A stretch of 64,000 nucleotides of DNA from Clostridiales bacterium mt11. Lineage in GTDB: Bacteria > Bacillota > Clostridia > Tissierellales > Tepidimicrobiaceae. The DNA lies in NCBI GenBank assembly GCA_001282665.1, contig LN874944.1, positions 171,243 through 235,242 on the forward strand, read 5' to 3'. The notes beneath the pieces are model-generated. The model made no database searches. It saw only the letters and a list, made by a program, of their open reading frames with translations, and was not told the origin of the DNA. This document shows, in pieces, positions 47,738 to 55,971 of the stretch (positions are counted from its first letter, which is position 1; each line of letters opens with the position of its first letter). Position numbers and translations under genes: made by a program.

Positions 47738-47766
47738 TTGTAAATAGGTCTTAAAAGTGTTATTAT
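47738..47766 (+). promoter_or_regulatory. Promoter of the zinc-ribbon gene
   Basis: TTGTAA (47738-47743), 17-base spacer, TATTAT (47761-47766). It predicts a 5' UTR of about 95 bases that covers the foldable region described next. Confidence 0.45.
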
Positions 47767-47779
47767 TATCGTAAATTTA

Positions 47780-47869
47780 AAAGATTTAAACTATTTCAAC
47801 ATTCCTTTCTAGGAATTTAATGTGAAAAGTTTAAAATCTTTAATCTCTAAAAAGGAGGAATGTTGAAAT
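47780..47869 (+). promoter_or_regulatory. Two-state 5' UTR that can hide the ribosome site
   Basis: Bases 47793-47806 (ATTTCAACATTCCT) are a perfect 14-nt complement of 47856-47869, covering the GGAGG ribosome site and part of the start codon of the zinc-ribbon gene. Competing pairs are ATTCCT (47801-47806) with AGGAAT (47811-47816), and AGATTTAAACT (47782-47792) with the AGTTTAAAATCT region (about 47828-47839). One fold hides the ribosome site, the other frees it. This looks like a translational switch such as a thermosensor; folding energies were not computed. Confidence 0.55.
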
Positions 47870-48035
47870 GGCAGACAAAACAATAACTTGTAAGGATTGT
47901 GGAAAGGAATTTGTATTTACTGAAGGGGAGCAAGCTTTCTACAAGGAAAAAGGATTTGAAAATGAACCACAAAGGTGTCCAGAATGTAGAAAGAAAAGAA
48001 AACAAAAAAATGACAGAAGAAATTTTAGAAAATAA
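47868..48035 (+). CDS. Small zinc-ribbon protein
   Basis: A 55-residue protein with two knuckles, C8-x2-C11 and C37-x2-C40, and a very basic C-terminus (Lys/Arg-rich from residue 41). It matches the small zinc-ribbon family (zf-trcl type) with the hallmark GEQAFYKEKGF. Members probably bind nucleic acid; no function is proven to my knowledge. Strong AAAGGAGG site. The 5' UTR can mask that site. A terminator follows, so it is a single-gene unit. Confidence 0.88.
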   Translation: MADKTITCKDCGKEFVFTEGEQAFYKEKGFENEPQRCPECRKKRKQKNDRRNFRK

Positions 48036-48047
48036 TATTAAAGAGGG

Positions 48048-48074
48048 CTGTCTCAAAATAGGAATTTGAGGCAG
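48048..48074 (+). terminator. Terminator of the zinc-ribbon gene
   Basis: CTGTCTCAAA (48048-48057) with TTTGAGGCAG (48065-48074), one mismatch, then TTTTTT. Confidence 0.75.
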
Positions 48075-48235
48075 TTTTTTATGTAAAAAATGACATCATA
48101 AGCTGTCTATTACTATTAATTATTCATCTAAAAATATTGAAAAAGGACTGTAGCATTTTGTTCCAAGCTTAATATAATATTGTAAGACCAATACTCAAGG
48201 AGTATTATCTAATATTATATAAAGGAGCATGCTAT

Positions 48236-49240
48236 ATGAGCGATAATTGTAATTGTAATATGTCAAGAAAAAGTTGTTATATTATCCCAGATGATTGTAA
48301 AGAACATAAATCTGTTAGATTTAGATGCCATAATCTCCAGAAGAAACCGATGCCATGTCCACCAAGGCCATGTCCACCATGTCCATGTCCTCCTGAACCA
48401 CCATGTCCATGTCCATGCACATGTCCAACTGGACCAACGGGGCCAACAGGACCTACTGGGCCAACTGGACCAACAGGACCAACGGGAGCTACTGGAGCTG
48501 TTGGATTAATGGGACCTAGAGGGCTAATGGGACCTCAAGGGCTTCAAGGACCAACTGGAGCAACAGGGGCTCAAGGAATCCAAGGGCTTCAAGGACCTAT
48601 CGGGCCAACCGGGGCAACAGGAGCTCAGGGAATCCAAGGGCTTCAAGGACCTATAGGACCAACTGGGGCAACAGGAGCTCAGGGAATCCAAGGGCTTCAA
48701 GGACCTATCGGACCAACGGGAGCAACAGGGGCAGCAGGAATTCAAGGGCTTGAAGGACCTATTGGACCAACTGGGCCAACAGGACCGGCGGGACCTGTTG
48801 GAGCAAGTGGAGCTACTGGACCTGCTTTAACAGAAACATCTGCATTTGCAGCTAATACTCAAGGCCAATTGATAAGCGTTGTATTATTAGGAACTCTAAT
48901 TCCATTACCAGATGCTCAAACTTTAGATAGCATTACAGCAGATGGTACTAATACAGTATTTACAGTTCCTGAAGATGGAAGATATTTTATATCCTATAAT
49001 ATTAACCTTACTGCAGGACTTTTACTTGGTGCACGACTCTTGATAAATGGTAGTCCTAATTTGGCCTCTGAAATTAATCCAGTTCTTACTCTTTCAAGCT
49101 TCAATAATTCAATTATTACTCCACTGACAGCTGGAAGTACTGTATCATTACAACTATTTGGCTTATTAGGAATAGCAACATTACAAAATGGTGCTGGTGC
49201 TAATTTATCAATAATTAAACTTGACAGTAATTTAGTTTAA
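48236..49240 (+). CDS. BclA-like collagen-repeat surface/exosporium protein
   Basis: A 334-residue protein in three parts: residues 1-62, rich in Cys and Pro with CPCP-type repeats; residues about 63-197, uninterrupted Gly-X-Y collagen triplets, many GPT/GAT plus four copies of an 18-residue unit; residues about 198-334, a beta-rich domain like the C-terminal trimerisation head of BclA. Such proteins form the hair-like nap on spores or coat structures in Bacilli and Clostridia. No classical signal peptide, as in other exosporium proteins. AAAGGAG site eight bases upstream. The Cys-rich start could cross-link to coat proteins; that is inference. Confidence 0.88.
   Translation: MSDNCNCNMSRKSCYIIPDDCKEHKSVRFRCHNLQKKPMPCPPRPCPPCPCPPEPPCPCPCTCPTGPTGPTGPTGPTGPTGPTGATGAVGLMGPRGLMGPQGLQGPTGATGAQGIQGLQGPIGPTGATGAQGIQGLQGPIGPTGATGAQGIQGLQGPIGPTGATGAAGIQGLEGPIGPTGPTGPAGPVGASGATGPALTETSAFAANTQGQLISVVLLGTLIPLPDAQTLDSITADGTNTVFTVPEDGRYFISYNINLTAGLLLGARLLINGSPNLASEINPVLTLSSFNNSIITPLTAGSTVSLQLFGLLGIATLQNGAGANLSIIKLDSNLV
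48548..48763 (+). repeat. Four 54-bp tandem repeats in collagen region
   Basis: Copies begin at 48548, 48602, 48656 and 48710 and encode an 18-residue collagen unit (GPTGATGAQGIQGLQGPI in the first). They differ at few bases, the last being the most divergent, so copy number may vary between strains. Confidence 0.9.
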
Positions 49241-49271
49241 TAAAATATTAATTAGAAAAAATTAAATAAGT

Positions 49272-49304
49272 AAAAGGCTACTGGCTATTTCCCAGCAGCC
49301 TTTT
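49272..49304 (+). terminator. Terminator of collagen-like gene
   Basis: AAAAGGCT and CTGG (49272-49284, bulged A) pair with CCAG and AGCCTTTT (49292-49304, bulged C). Confidence 0.75.
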
Positions 49305-49374
49305 ATATTTAAATCATTTTGTCTTGGACTTTTGTATAAATTAATGTAATATAAAATATAGGGAGAGGATAATG

Positions 49375-49794
49375 ATGAATATAAATAGTGTTGAAGTTGC
49401 GAAAGCGGCTATTAAGTTAGCAGTATCAACTAGGGAAGAAGAAAAGTCTATAATAGAGGAACTTGAAAAGAAAGGTATGAAGGCTACAGCTGTTGATATT
49501 GGTGGAGATTTGATCAATTCTATACCCAAAATCATAGAGAGGGCTTTAGTTGCTTCAAAGAAGACGGGAGTTATAAAGGATACCCATATTTATGAAGGAG
49601 CAGTGGCAGGAGCTGCGAAGGATGCCATAAGTCAAGTAGATGCAAAGGCATTAGGGCTTAATTTTGGTGGCAAACTAGGCATAGCTAGATCTGGTGAACA
49701 TTTGGTGGTATGTTTATTTATAAGCATAGGACTTCTTCACTTAAATGATTTAGCAATAGCCGTAGGGCATAGATCCATTCCAATAATAGATTAA
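49375..49794 (+). CDS. HutP-family RNA-binding antiterminator-like protein
   Basis: About 139 residues. VASKKTGVI (residues near 60) matches the TASKKSGVI segment of B. subtilis HutP, and the C-terminus GGKLGIARSGEHL then IGLLHLNDLAIAVGHRS matches the HutP core. HutP is a hexamer that, with L-histidine and Mg, binds UAG-rich mRNA and blocks a terminator before the hut genes. No hut genes are present; instead an ABC importer follows, and its leader is packed with UAG. ATG 49375 gives a six-base spacing to GGGAGAGG; ATG 49372 is possible. Ligand and target are inferred. Confidence 0.85.
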   Translation: MNINSVEVAKAAIKLAVSTREEEKSIIEELEKKGMKATAVDIGGDLINSIPKIIERALVASKKTGVIKDTHIYEGAVAGAAKDAISQVDAKALGLNFGGKLGIARSGEHLVVCLFISIGLLHLNDLAIAVGHRSIPIID

Positions 49795-49801
49795 AATATT
49801 A

Positions 49802-49830
49802 TTGACATTTGTCTGAAAACTTATTATAAT
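49802..49830 (+). promoter_or_regulatory. Consensus promoter of the ABC importer operon
   Basis: TTGACA (49802-49807), exactly 17 bases, TATAAT (49825-49830): a perfect sigma-A promoter eight bases after the HutP-family stop. Transcription would start near 49837. Confidence 0.85.
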
Positions 49831-49847
49831 CGTATCATATATTTTTA

Positions 49848-49931
49848 TAGTAGGTAGCTATAGAGCTAAAGGTAGATAGGTAGGTTAGTAGTTATCCTTT
49901 GCCCTTCAAGTGAAGTTAGGGATAAGGATAA
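49848..49931 (+). promoter_or_regulatory. UAG-rich leader RNA with stem-loop
   Basis: Nine UAG triplets start at 49848, 49851, 49855, 49861, 49873, 49877, 49881, 49886 and 49889, within 44 bases just after the transcription start. A stem follows, TTATCCTT (49892-49899) with AAGGATAA (49924-49931) and inner CCC/GGG and TTC/GAA pairs. No T-run follows, so it is not a standard terminator. UAG triplets are the RNA element read by HutP, and (G/U)AG by TRAP. Spacing differs from the known HutP site (four-base gaps), apart from one such gap (49848/49855). Confidence 0.55.
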
Positions 49932-49973
49932 AGGTAGTAAAATTAAAAATATGAATATTAGGAGGATGGTAGC

Positions 49974-50978
49974 ATGGTAGGAAAAAAACACCTTACCAGT
50001 CTAAGTAGATGCTTAGGCTTTATTTTGTTATTTGTAAATGTCTTATCTTTAAGTGGATGTTCATCTCAAAATTCCAACGAAATGATTAAAGTAGGTATTA
50101 GTCAGATTATTGAAAATCCCGTTTTAGATTTAGCAAGGGATGGATTTGTTGATGCTTTAAAGGAGAAGGGTTATGAAGATGGTAAAAATATTAAAATTGA
50201 TACCCAATATGCTCAAGGGGATATAGCGCTAACTACTACAATAGCCCAAAATTTTGTTTCTCAAAATAAGGATTTAATCTTTGCAATATCTACTCCATCG
50301 GCTCAGTCAGCTCTACAATCTACTAAAGAAATACCCATTTTGTTTACAGCTGTAACGGATCCCATATCAGCTGGATTAGTAAAAAATATGGATTCTCCTG
50401 AGGGGAATATTTCGGGAACTACTGATTTAGTACCTATAGAAGGGAAACTCCAATTGGGAAAGATGTTTTATCCAAATGCGAAAAAAGTGGGAGTAATCTA
50501 TAATACCAGCGAAATAAACTCTCAAATTCAAATAGAATTAGCCAAAGAGGCTGCTAAATCCGTAGGACTTGAAATAGTAGAAATTCCAGTTACAAATTCT
50601 TCGGATATTGAACCAGCCCTTAGTGGAAAAATAAGGAGTGTAGATTTTTTATTTCTTCCATCGGACAATCTAATAGCTTCTAGTATGTCTATAATCACAA
50701 AGATTGCTGTAGACAATAAAATAGGAACCATTGGCGTAGATGAGCCTATGGTAAAAAGCGGAGCATTAGCATGTGAAGGGTTGGATTACTATAAGCTTGG
50801 ATATGAAACAGGGCTTATGGCAGTGGATATAATTAATGGAAAAGAAATAAATGATATCCCTGTTTCTGGTGTCAAGGAAACTGAGCTTATTATAAATAAG
50901 GATATAGCTAATAAATTAGGAATCACCTTACCTGAACATTTAGTTGAGAAAGCCACAATAGTTGGGGGGGATAACTAA
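49974..50978 (+). CDS. TrpX-like ABC substrate-binding lipoprotein
   Basis: A 334-residue lipoprotein with signal ending LSLSGCSSQ. The mature part is the two-lobed ABC_sub_bind fold (PF04392 type): VGISQIIENPVLD, GDIALTTTIAQNFVSQ, SGTTDLVPI and GVIYNTSEINS. In Streptococcus, TrpX proteins of this family import tryptophan or tyrosine. Here it captures an unknown, perhaps aromatic, substrate outside the membrane. GGAGG site; first gene of a three-gene importer operon after a UAG-rich leader. Confidence 0.88.
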   Translation: MVGKKHLTSLSRCLGFILLFVNVLSLSGCSSQNSNEMIKVGISQIIENPVLDLARDGFVDALKEKGYEDGKNIKIDTQYAQGDIALTTTIAQNFVSQNKDLIFAISTPSAQSALQSTKEIPILFTAVTDPISAGLVKNMDSPEGNISGTTDLVPIEGKLQLGKMFYPNAKKVGVIYNTSEINSQIQIELAKEAAKSVGLEIVEIPVTNSSDIEPALSGKIRSVDFLFLPSDNLIASSMSIITKIAVDNKIGTIGVDEPMVKSGALACEGLDYYKLGYETGLMAVDIINGKEINDIPVSGVKETELIINKDIANKLGITLPEHLVEKATIVGGDN

Positions 50979-50980
50979 TT

Positions 50981-51895
50981 ATGAACAGTTTTATATCAGG
51001 TATTTTGGGGCAGGGACTAATATTTTCCATTGCAGTTATGGGAATCTATATAACGTATAAAATTCTTAAATTTTCAGATTTATCAGCTGATGGTAGTTTT
51101 ACTTTAGGAGCTAGTGTATCTGCTATATTAATAACCAAGGGGATGAATCCTTTTATCTCGTTAGGATTTTCAATGTTAGCAGGGGCTATGGCAGGTATAA
51201 CAACGGGTTTACTCAGTGCTAAACTTAGAATACAGGATATGCTTTCAAGTATATTGGTTATGGTGGGACTTTACTCCATTAATCTTAGAATAATGGGTAA
51301 GGCAAATCTTCCACTACTCAATCAGGAAAGCATATTTACAGATAGAAATATATTGTTAATGGTATTTATTATTGCCAATATTTGTGCAGTATTCTTTACA
51401 CTATTTTTTAAAACCAAAGTAGGATATTTGTTAAAAGGCATAGGGGATAATGAAAATATGATTACATCTCTAGGAGTCAATACAGGAAATATAAAGATAT
51501 TTGCTCTTTCCCTTTCTAATGCATTTATAGCCTTGTCTGGAGGTATATTTGCTCAATATCAAGGTTATAGTGATATAAATATGGGGACAGGAACTATGAT
51601 AATGGGGCTGGCTTCAATTATTATTGGACATAATGTATTTGGGAAGATAAGCTTTTCCAACTCGAGTATCTTCTGTATAATAGGTACATTACTATATAGG
51701 ACTAGCATTGCTTTCAGCTTAAAAGTCGGATTCAATCCTAGCGATTTAAAATTGATTAGTTCAATCATTGTGATAGTTGCCCTTTCTATTGGTAATAGCA
51801 AGGAACTGTTGGTTGGTATAAAAAAGAGAAGCTATCAAGGAAAAGAAATTAAATGCCCTTCAAGGTTAAAGGAAGCAGGTGGTAGAAATGCTTAA
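50981..51895 (+). CDS. TrpY-like ABC importer permease
   Basis: A 304-residue membrane protein with eight or more helices, of the branched-chain amino acid/sugar permease type (BPD_transp_2), with LKFSDLSADGSFTLGASV near the start and the loop GDNENMITSLGVNT that contacts the ATPase. It begins two bases after the binding-protein gene and overlaps the ATPase gene by eight bases. Confidence 0.9.
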   Translation: MNSFISGILGQGLIFSIAVMGIYITYKILKFSDLSADGSFTLGASVSAILITKGMNPFISLGFSMLAGAMAGITTGLLSAKLRIQDMLSSILVMVGLYSINLRIMGKANLPLLNQESIFTDRNILLMVFIIANICAVFFTLFFKTKVGYLLKGIGDNENMITSLGVNTGNIKIFALSLSNAFIALSGGIFAQYQGYSDINMGTGTMIMGLASIIIGHNVFGKISFSNSSIFCIIGTLLYRTSIAFSLKVGFNPSDLKLISSIIVIVALSIGNSKELLVGIKKRSYQGKEIKCPSRLKEAGGRNA

Positions 51896-52664
51896 GCTTC
51901 TAAATATATCAAAGACTTTTAATAAGGGCAGTATTAATGAAGAAAGGGTATTTGACAATCTTTCTATGGATATAGAAAAAGATGATTTTATATGTGTTTT
52001 AGGCAGCAATGGAGCAGGTAAATCTACTCTTTTAAACATTATTTCTGGAAAGGTTAAAATAGATGAAGGAAGGATAATACTCAACGGTATAGATATTACA
52101 ATGGATGAAGAATATGAGAGATGCAGACGGATATCTAGGATATTCCAAGATCCATCTTTAGGTACCAATCCATCCATGAGTATATATGAAAATTTATCCA
52201 TGGCTAAAAATAAAGGAAAAAGCTTTGGATTATCTTTTCTAATGGATAAGAAGGATGAAGAGCATTTTAAGGAAATATTAGAAGTTTTATGTTTAGGATT
52301 AGAGAATAAACTAGATACTTTAGTTTCTCAGCTATCAGGGGGTCAAAGGCAGTCTCTTGCTTTAATCATGGCAGTCCTTAGTGAACCTGAATTACTGCTG
52401 CTTGATGAACATACAGCAGCATTGGATCCTAAAACCAGCGAAATCATTATGGATATTACGGAGAAAGTAGTAAAGAAAAAAGGACTGCCAACTATTATGG
52501 TAACCCATAATATAGATCATGCCCTCAAGTATGGCAATAGACTAATCATGCTTCATAGGGGAAATAAATTAATAGATATCTCTGGCAATGTAAAGAATTC
52601 CTTAACGAAAGAAGAGCTATTAGGATTGTTTAAGGATATCAGTGATAAGAGTTTATTTAGTTAA
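51888..52664 (+). CDS. TrpZ-like ABC importer ATPase
   Basis: A 258-residue ATPase with Walker A GSNGAGKST, signature LSGGQRQSLALIMA, a Walker B reading LLLLDEHTAALDP (DEH in place of DEP, as is common in this importer family) and switch VTHNID. ATG 51888 is chosen, five bases after AGGTGG and inside the end of the permease gene. It powers uptake by the two proteins encoded just upstream. Confidence 0.92.
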   Translation: MLKLLNISKTFNKGSINEERVFDNLSMDIEKDDFICVLGSNGAGKSTLLNIISGKVKIDEGRIILNGIDITMDEEYERCRRISRIFQDPSLGTNPSMSIYENLSMAKNKGKSFGLSFLMDKKDEEHFKEILEVLCLGLENKLDTLVSQLSGGQRQSLALIMAVLSEPELLLLDEHTAALDPKTSEIIMDITEKVVKKKGLPTIMVTHNIDHALKYGNRLIMLHRGNKLIDISGNVKNSLTKEELLGLFKDISDKSLFS

Positions 52665-52669
52665 AATAA

Positions 52670-52703
52670 AAACCCAAAGGGATATTTTCAATCCCTTTGG
52701 GTT
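52670..52703. terminator. Bidirectional terminator
   Basis: 13-bp stem AACCCAAAGGGAT (52671-52683)/ATCCCTTTGGGTT (52691-52703), A-rich left and T-rich right; it serves the importer and overlaps the end of the convergent bactofilin gene. Confidence 0.85.
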
Positions 52704-53071
52704 TTTAAATCTTCTTTAACATTTTTAACATTTCCCATCTTACAATTCCCTTCAAAAAAAGCGTTCTCATGCACAATAAGATTTAAAACTTCTACATCTC
52801 CAATTAGTTTTCCTGTAGGAAGAAGGGTTAATTTCGCATTTGACTTGATGTTACCATTTACAGTTCCAGATAAGGAAATATCGTCACAGGATATGTTTCC
52901 TTTTATATTGCCTGTTTCGCCTATGATTATGTCACCTTTGTAATCTACATCTCCCTCAATGACACCATCAATCCTAAGATTTCCTTTACCCTCAACTCTA
53001 CCTATTATTCTTATGTTTTCACCGATTAAAGAATCAATATCGAGAGTTTTTTCCACTTTCTTTCCAAACAA
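52688..53071 (-). CDS. Bactofilin (polymer-forming cytoskeletal protein)
   Basis: A 127-residue protein whose core (about 18-105) is the right-handed beta-helix of bactofilins (DUF583), with hydrophobic repeats such as GRVEGKGNLRIDGVIEGD. Bactofilins self-assemble into filaments that organise envelope enzymes. TTG start with GGGAGGTTA upstream. It directly follows the M23 peptidase gene, a widespread pairing where the filament places a wall hydrolase. Confidence 0.92.
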   Translation of the reverse strand: MFGKKVEKTLDIDSLIGENIRIIGRVEGKGNLRIDGVIEGDVDYKGDIIIGETGNIKGNISCDDISLSGTVNGNIKSNAKLTLLPTGKLIGDVEVLNLIVHENAFFEGNCKMGNVKNVKEDLKTQRD

Positions 53072-53092
53072 GACTCTAACCTCCCAAGTGTT

Positions 53093-53998
53093 TTATTTAA
53101 GTACTCTTAATGGATCTATGGGTTCGCCATCTTTATGTATCTCAAAGTGTAGATGAGGACCTGTACTTCTACCAGTGCTGCCCATTTTCCCAATTATCTG
53201 TCCTTTATCTACCTTGTCTCCTACATCGACTAGTAGCGTTTGATTATGACCGTATAGAGTTTCATATCCATAGCCATGTTTAATGATGATTACTTTACCA
53301 TAACCATTTTTGGTACCTGAAAAGGTTACTACACCTTTACCTGCAGCTAGAATATTGGTTCCAGATGAATTTGCTATATCGATTCCCTGATGGAATCCTA
53401 TGCCTCTGCCAAAGGGATTTTTTCTGCTACCGAAATTAGATGTAAATTTACCCTTAGCTGGCCATAAATCTGGTATATGTTCTAGGTATTCAAATCTCTC
53501 TTCAAGGTCTTGGATAAAGATTTCTAATTCCCTTTCCTTATCTTCTAAAGTCTCTTTTAATGCAGCCATTCCATCTTTAGGATCCAAAGTTTCAGGTTTG
53601 ATTTCTCTACTTATATTTCCTCCTCTAGAGGGACTTTTTATACCTGCCATTTTTTCTAATTTCCTCTGTAATTTATCTATTTCTTCTAATTTGTCTTCAA
53701 CTTCATTGGTTTTTTGACGCAATTCTTCAGTTTGAGATTTTAACTTTGATAATTCTATTTCTTTGTTTTTATTTTCTTCTTCTAGATTATTTATTTCAGA
53801 AATCTTTTTATGATATTCTTGTTTTAAATTTGAGTTAGACGAAGAAATACTATTAAGAATGATAAAAAATGTTGCAGCTATTGTCAATACAGATGTAATT
53901 GTAGCTTTAGGTACCCAACTAGGAATGGTAATTCTCTTTACCTTTTTAGTATGAGGGATTATCATTATGCAGATTTTAGAATCATGTTTTTTGTCCAT
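53093..53998 (-). CDS. Membrane-anchored M23 peptidoglycan peptidase with coiled coil
   Basis: A 301-residue protein: short cytoplasmic basic start, membrane helix (about 30-50), coiled coil (about 55-120) and an M23/LytM domain (about 175-301) with zinc motifs HQGIDIANSSG and HLHFEIHKDG. All expected His/Asp ligands appear, so it is likely active on cell-wall cross-bridges. Operon partner of bactofilin 21 bases downstream. Confidence 0.93.
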   Translation of the reverse strand: MDKKHDSKICIMIIPHTKKVKRITIPSWVPKATITSVLTIAATFFIILNSISSSNSNLKQEYHKKISEINNLEEENKNKEIELSKLKSQTEELRQKTNEVEDKLEEIDKLQRKLEKMAGIKSPSRGGNISREIKPETLDPKDGMAALKETLEDKERELEIFIQDLEERFEYLEHIPDLWPAKGKFTSNFGSRKNPFGRGIGFHQGIDIANSSGTNILAAGKGVVTFSGTKNGYGKVIIIKHGYGYETLYGHNQTLLVDVGDKVDKGQIIGKMGSTGRSTGPHLHFEIHKDGEPIDPLRVLK

Positions 53999-54101
53999 AT
54001 CTGTATTTCAACCTCTTTCTAAAAACTATATTCCAGAAATACCATATTGTACTATTCTATATTGGTTTTAAAAATCCTTCTTTTATTTTCAATAAAGTGG
54101 G

Positions 54102-55883
54102 TTAGCCTATTTTATTTGCTAAGTTTATAAATTGTTCAATATCTTTTTCAACCAATTTTAAAGATGATTTAAAGAAATCTTCTGAATGGACATCTATTCC
54201 CATTATCTTAGCGACATCTACTATATTGTTTTTACCAGTAGCGCAGAGGAACTTATCGTATTCTTTTACAAAAGCATCTTTGTCTTTTAAATATTCTACA
54301 TATAATCCCTTAGAAAATAAAAGTCCAAAGGCATATGGAAAGTTATAGAAGTTTCGTTCACCGTAATAATAATGGGGTTTGTTTATCCACATATAGGGAT
54401 GTAAATAATCATGGTCTAGACCATTTCCAAAAGCCTTTTTCTGTGCAACGAGCATTATTTCATTTAGCTCATTTACGGAAAGAGCATGGCTTTCCCTTCT
54501 TTTGAACAATTCCTTTTCAAATAGAAATCTACTATATATATCCACTATGACTTGTCCTGCATCCGAAATAGAGGATTCCAAAATACTAAATTTTTCTTTA
54601 TCACTAGCTTCTCTTAAAGCTGTATTCATTACGATGGTTTCACAAAATATAGAAGCCGTTTCAGCTATAGGCATAGGATACCGGCTGTTTAAAATAGTTT
54701 CGTCTTTAAGACATAATCCATGATATCCATGACCTAGTTCATGAGCTAATGTGATTACATTGCTAAAGCTTTCATTAAAACTGGTAAGAATTCTAGATTC
54801 TTTAATAGCATGCAAGTTAGAACAAAAGGCTCCTCCTCTTTTACCTTCCCTTGGTTCTGCATCTATCCATCTTTTTTCAAAAGCGTTATCTGCAAAATTG
54901 GCTAATCTATCACTAAAGGTTCTAAAGTTTTCTACTACATATTTTCTAGCTTCATCATAGGTGTAAGTTTTATCCATCTCACCTATTGGAGCATGAATAT
55001 CATAGAAAGGAAGTCCATTTTTATGACCTAAAATTTCACCTTTTTTTCTATAATATTTGTGGAATATAGGAAGGCTTTCCTCGATAGCCTTTAACATAGT
55101 GTTTAGAGTTTCTTCATCCATTCTAGATGTTACTAAAGTCTGTTCTAATGGAGAATTATATCCTCTCATTTGGGAAATTGTGATTACCTCACCCTTTATT
55201 CCATTTAAACAAGCGGCAGAGGATTCTTCAATTTTTTTATAGGCTTTTAACTCTGATATATATGCTGTTTTTCTCACCTCTTGGTCCTTGTTATGTGCCA
55301 TGTTTCTAATTATAGGTAATGGAAGTTGTTTTAGATTACCATCTAGTTCAATATCCACCAACAATGTAGAAGTCAGTATGTTCTGTAGTTTGGACCAAGC
55401 TTTAGAGCCTGTGTGGCTCATCTTAGAAGCTAATATTTCTTCCTTTTCACTTAATGAGTACTTAGTACTCTCCTTGATTTCATTTAGATAAAAGCTATGC
55501 TCTTTACAAATTTTAGAGGATTCAATTATTTTCTCTAAATCATCCAAGGAACCAATAAAGTTCTCAAATTGAACGGAAGGTTTTGTAATTTCCGAATATT
55601 TTATTTGTAACTTATCCATATATTGTAGAGCTATTTCATTTTTAGCTTCTACGCTTAAAGTTAATCTAGGATAAGCCATTAACTTTGAAGATAATTGGGA
55701 TAATGCTATGCTTCTCTTTAGGTATTCTTCTGTTTTGTATACAGGATTATCAGATGTTTTAAGGTTCTCATCTGCCCATTGTATAAAATTTTCTATCTCC
55801 TTATTAAATCTTGCCATATCAGAGATAAATTCCTCTGATTCAAAAGAAGTATAAAGCTCATCTAAACTCCATCTCATATTCAT
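54102..55883 (-). CDS. pepF: Oligoendopeptidase F
   Basis: A 593-residue M3-family zinc peptidase with active site LAHELGHGYHG and third-ligand region MPIAETASIFCE. The late NFPYAFGLLFSKGLY is typical of PepF. It degrades cytoplasmic oligopeptides. Start ATG 55883 follows AAGGAGGG. Monocistronic. Confidence 0.95.
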   Translation of the reverse strand: MNMRWSLDELYTSFESEEFISDMARFNKEIENFIQWADENLKTSDNPVYKTEEYLKRSIALSQLSSKLMAYPRLTLSVEAKNEIALQYMDKLQIKYSEITKPSVQFENFIGSLDDLEKIIESSKICKEHSFYLNEIKESTKYSLSEKEEILASKMSHTGSKAWSKLQNILTSTLLVDIELDGNLKQLPLPIIRNMAHNKDQEVRKTAYISELKAYKKIEESSAACLNGIKGEVITISQMRGYNSPLEQTLVTSRMDEETLNTMLKAIEESLPIFHKYYRKKGEILGHKNGLPFYDIHAPIGEMDKTYTYDEARKYVVENFRTFSDRLANFADNAFEKRWIDAEPREGKRGGAFCSNLHAIKESRILTSFNESFSNVITLAHELGHGYHGLCLKDETILNSRYPMPIAETASIFCETIVMNTALREASDKEKFSILESSISDAGQVIVDIYSRFLFEKELFKRRESHALSVNELNEIMLVAQKKAFGNGLDHDYLHPYMWINKPHYYYGERNFYNFPYAFGLLFSKGLYVEYLKDKDAFVKEYDKFLCATGKNNIVDVAKIMGIDVHSEDFFKSSLKLVEKDIEQFINLANKIG

Positions 55884-55971
55884 ACCAATCCCTCCTTTAT
55901 AATTGTATACAATACTATAATATCTTTAAAATACTAATGATTCAACAATAATATTTAGGTACACGAAATAA

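Noticed and set aside
48291..48745. Open frames on both strands inside the collagen gene
   Set aside because: They follow from the Gly-Pro-rich repeats; the frame at 48236-49240 has the ribosome site and a clear family match.
48548..48763. CRISPR-like regular repeats
   Set aside because: The 54-bp units are contiguous, in frame and encode collagen triplets; there are no spacers.
49837..49970. T-box riboswitch upstream of the TrpX-like gene
   Set aside because: No T-box sequence or terminator with T-run was found; the UAG-rich pattern is the notable feature instead.
51866..52201. A 111-codon minus-strand frame inside the ATPase gene
   Set aside because: Shadow of the conserved ATPase; no ribosome site and no recognisable protein.
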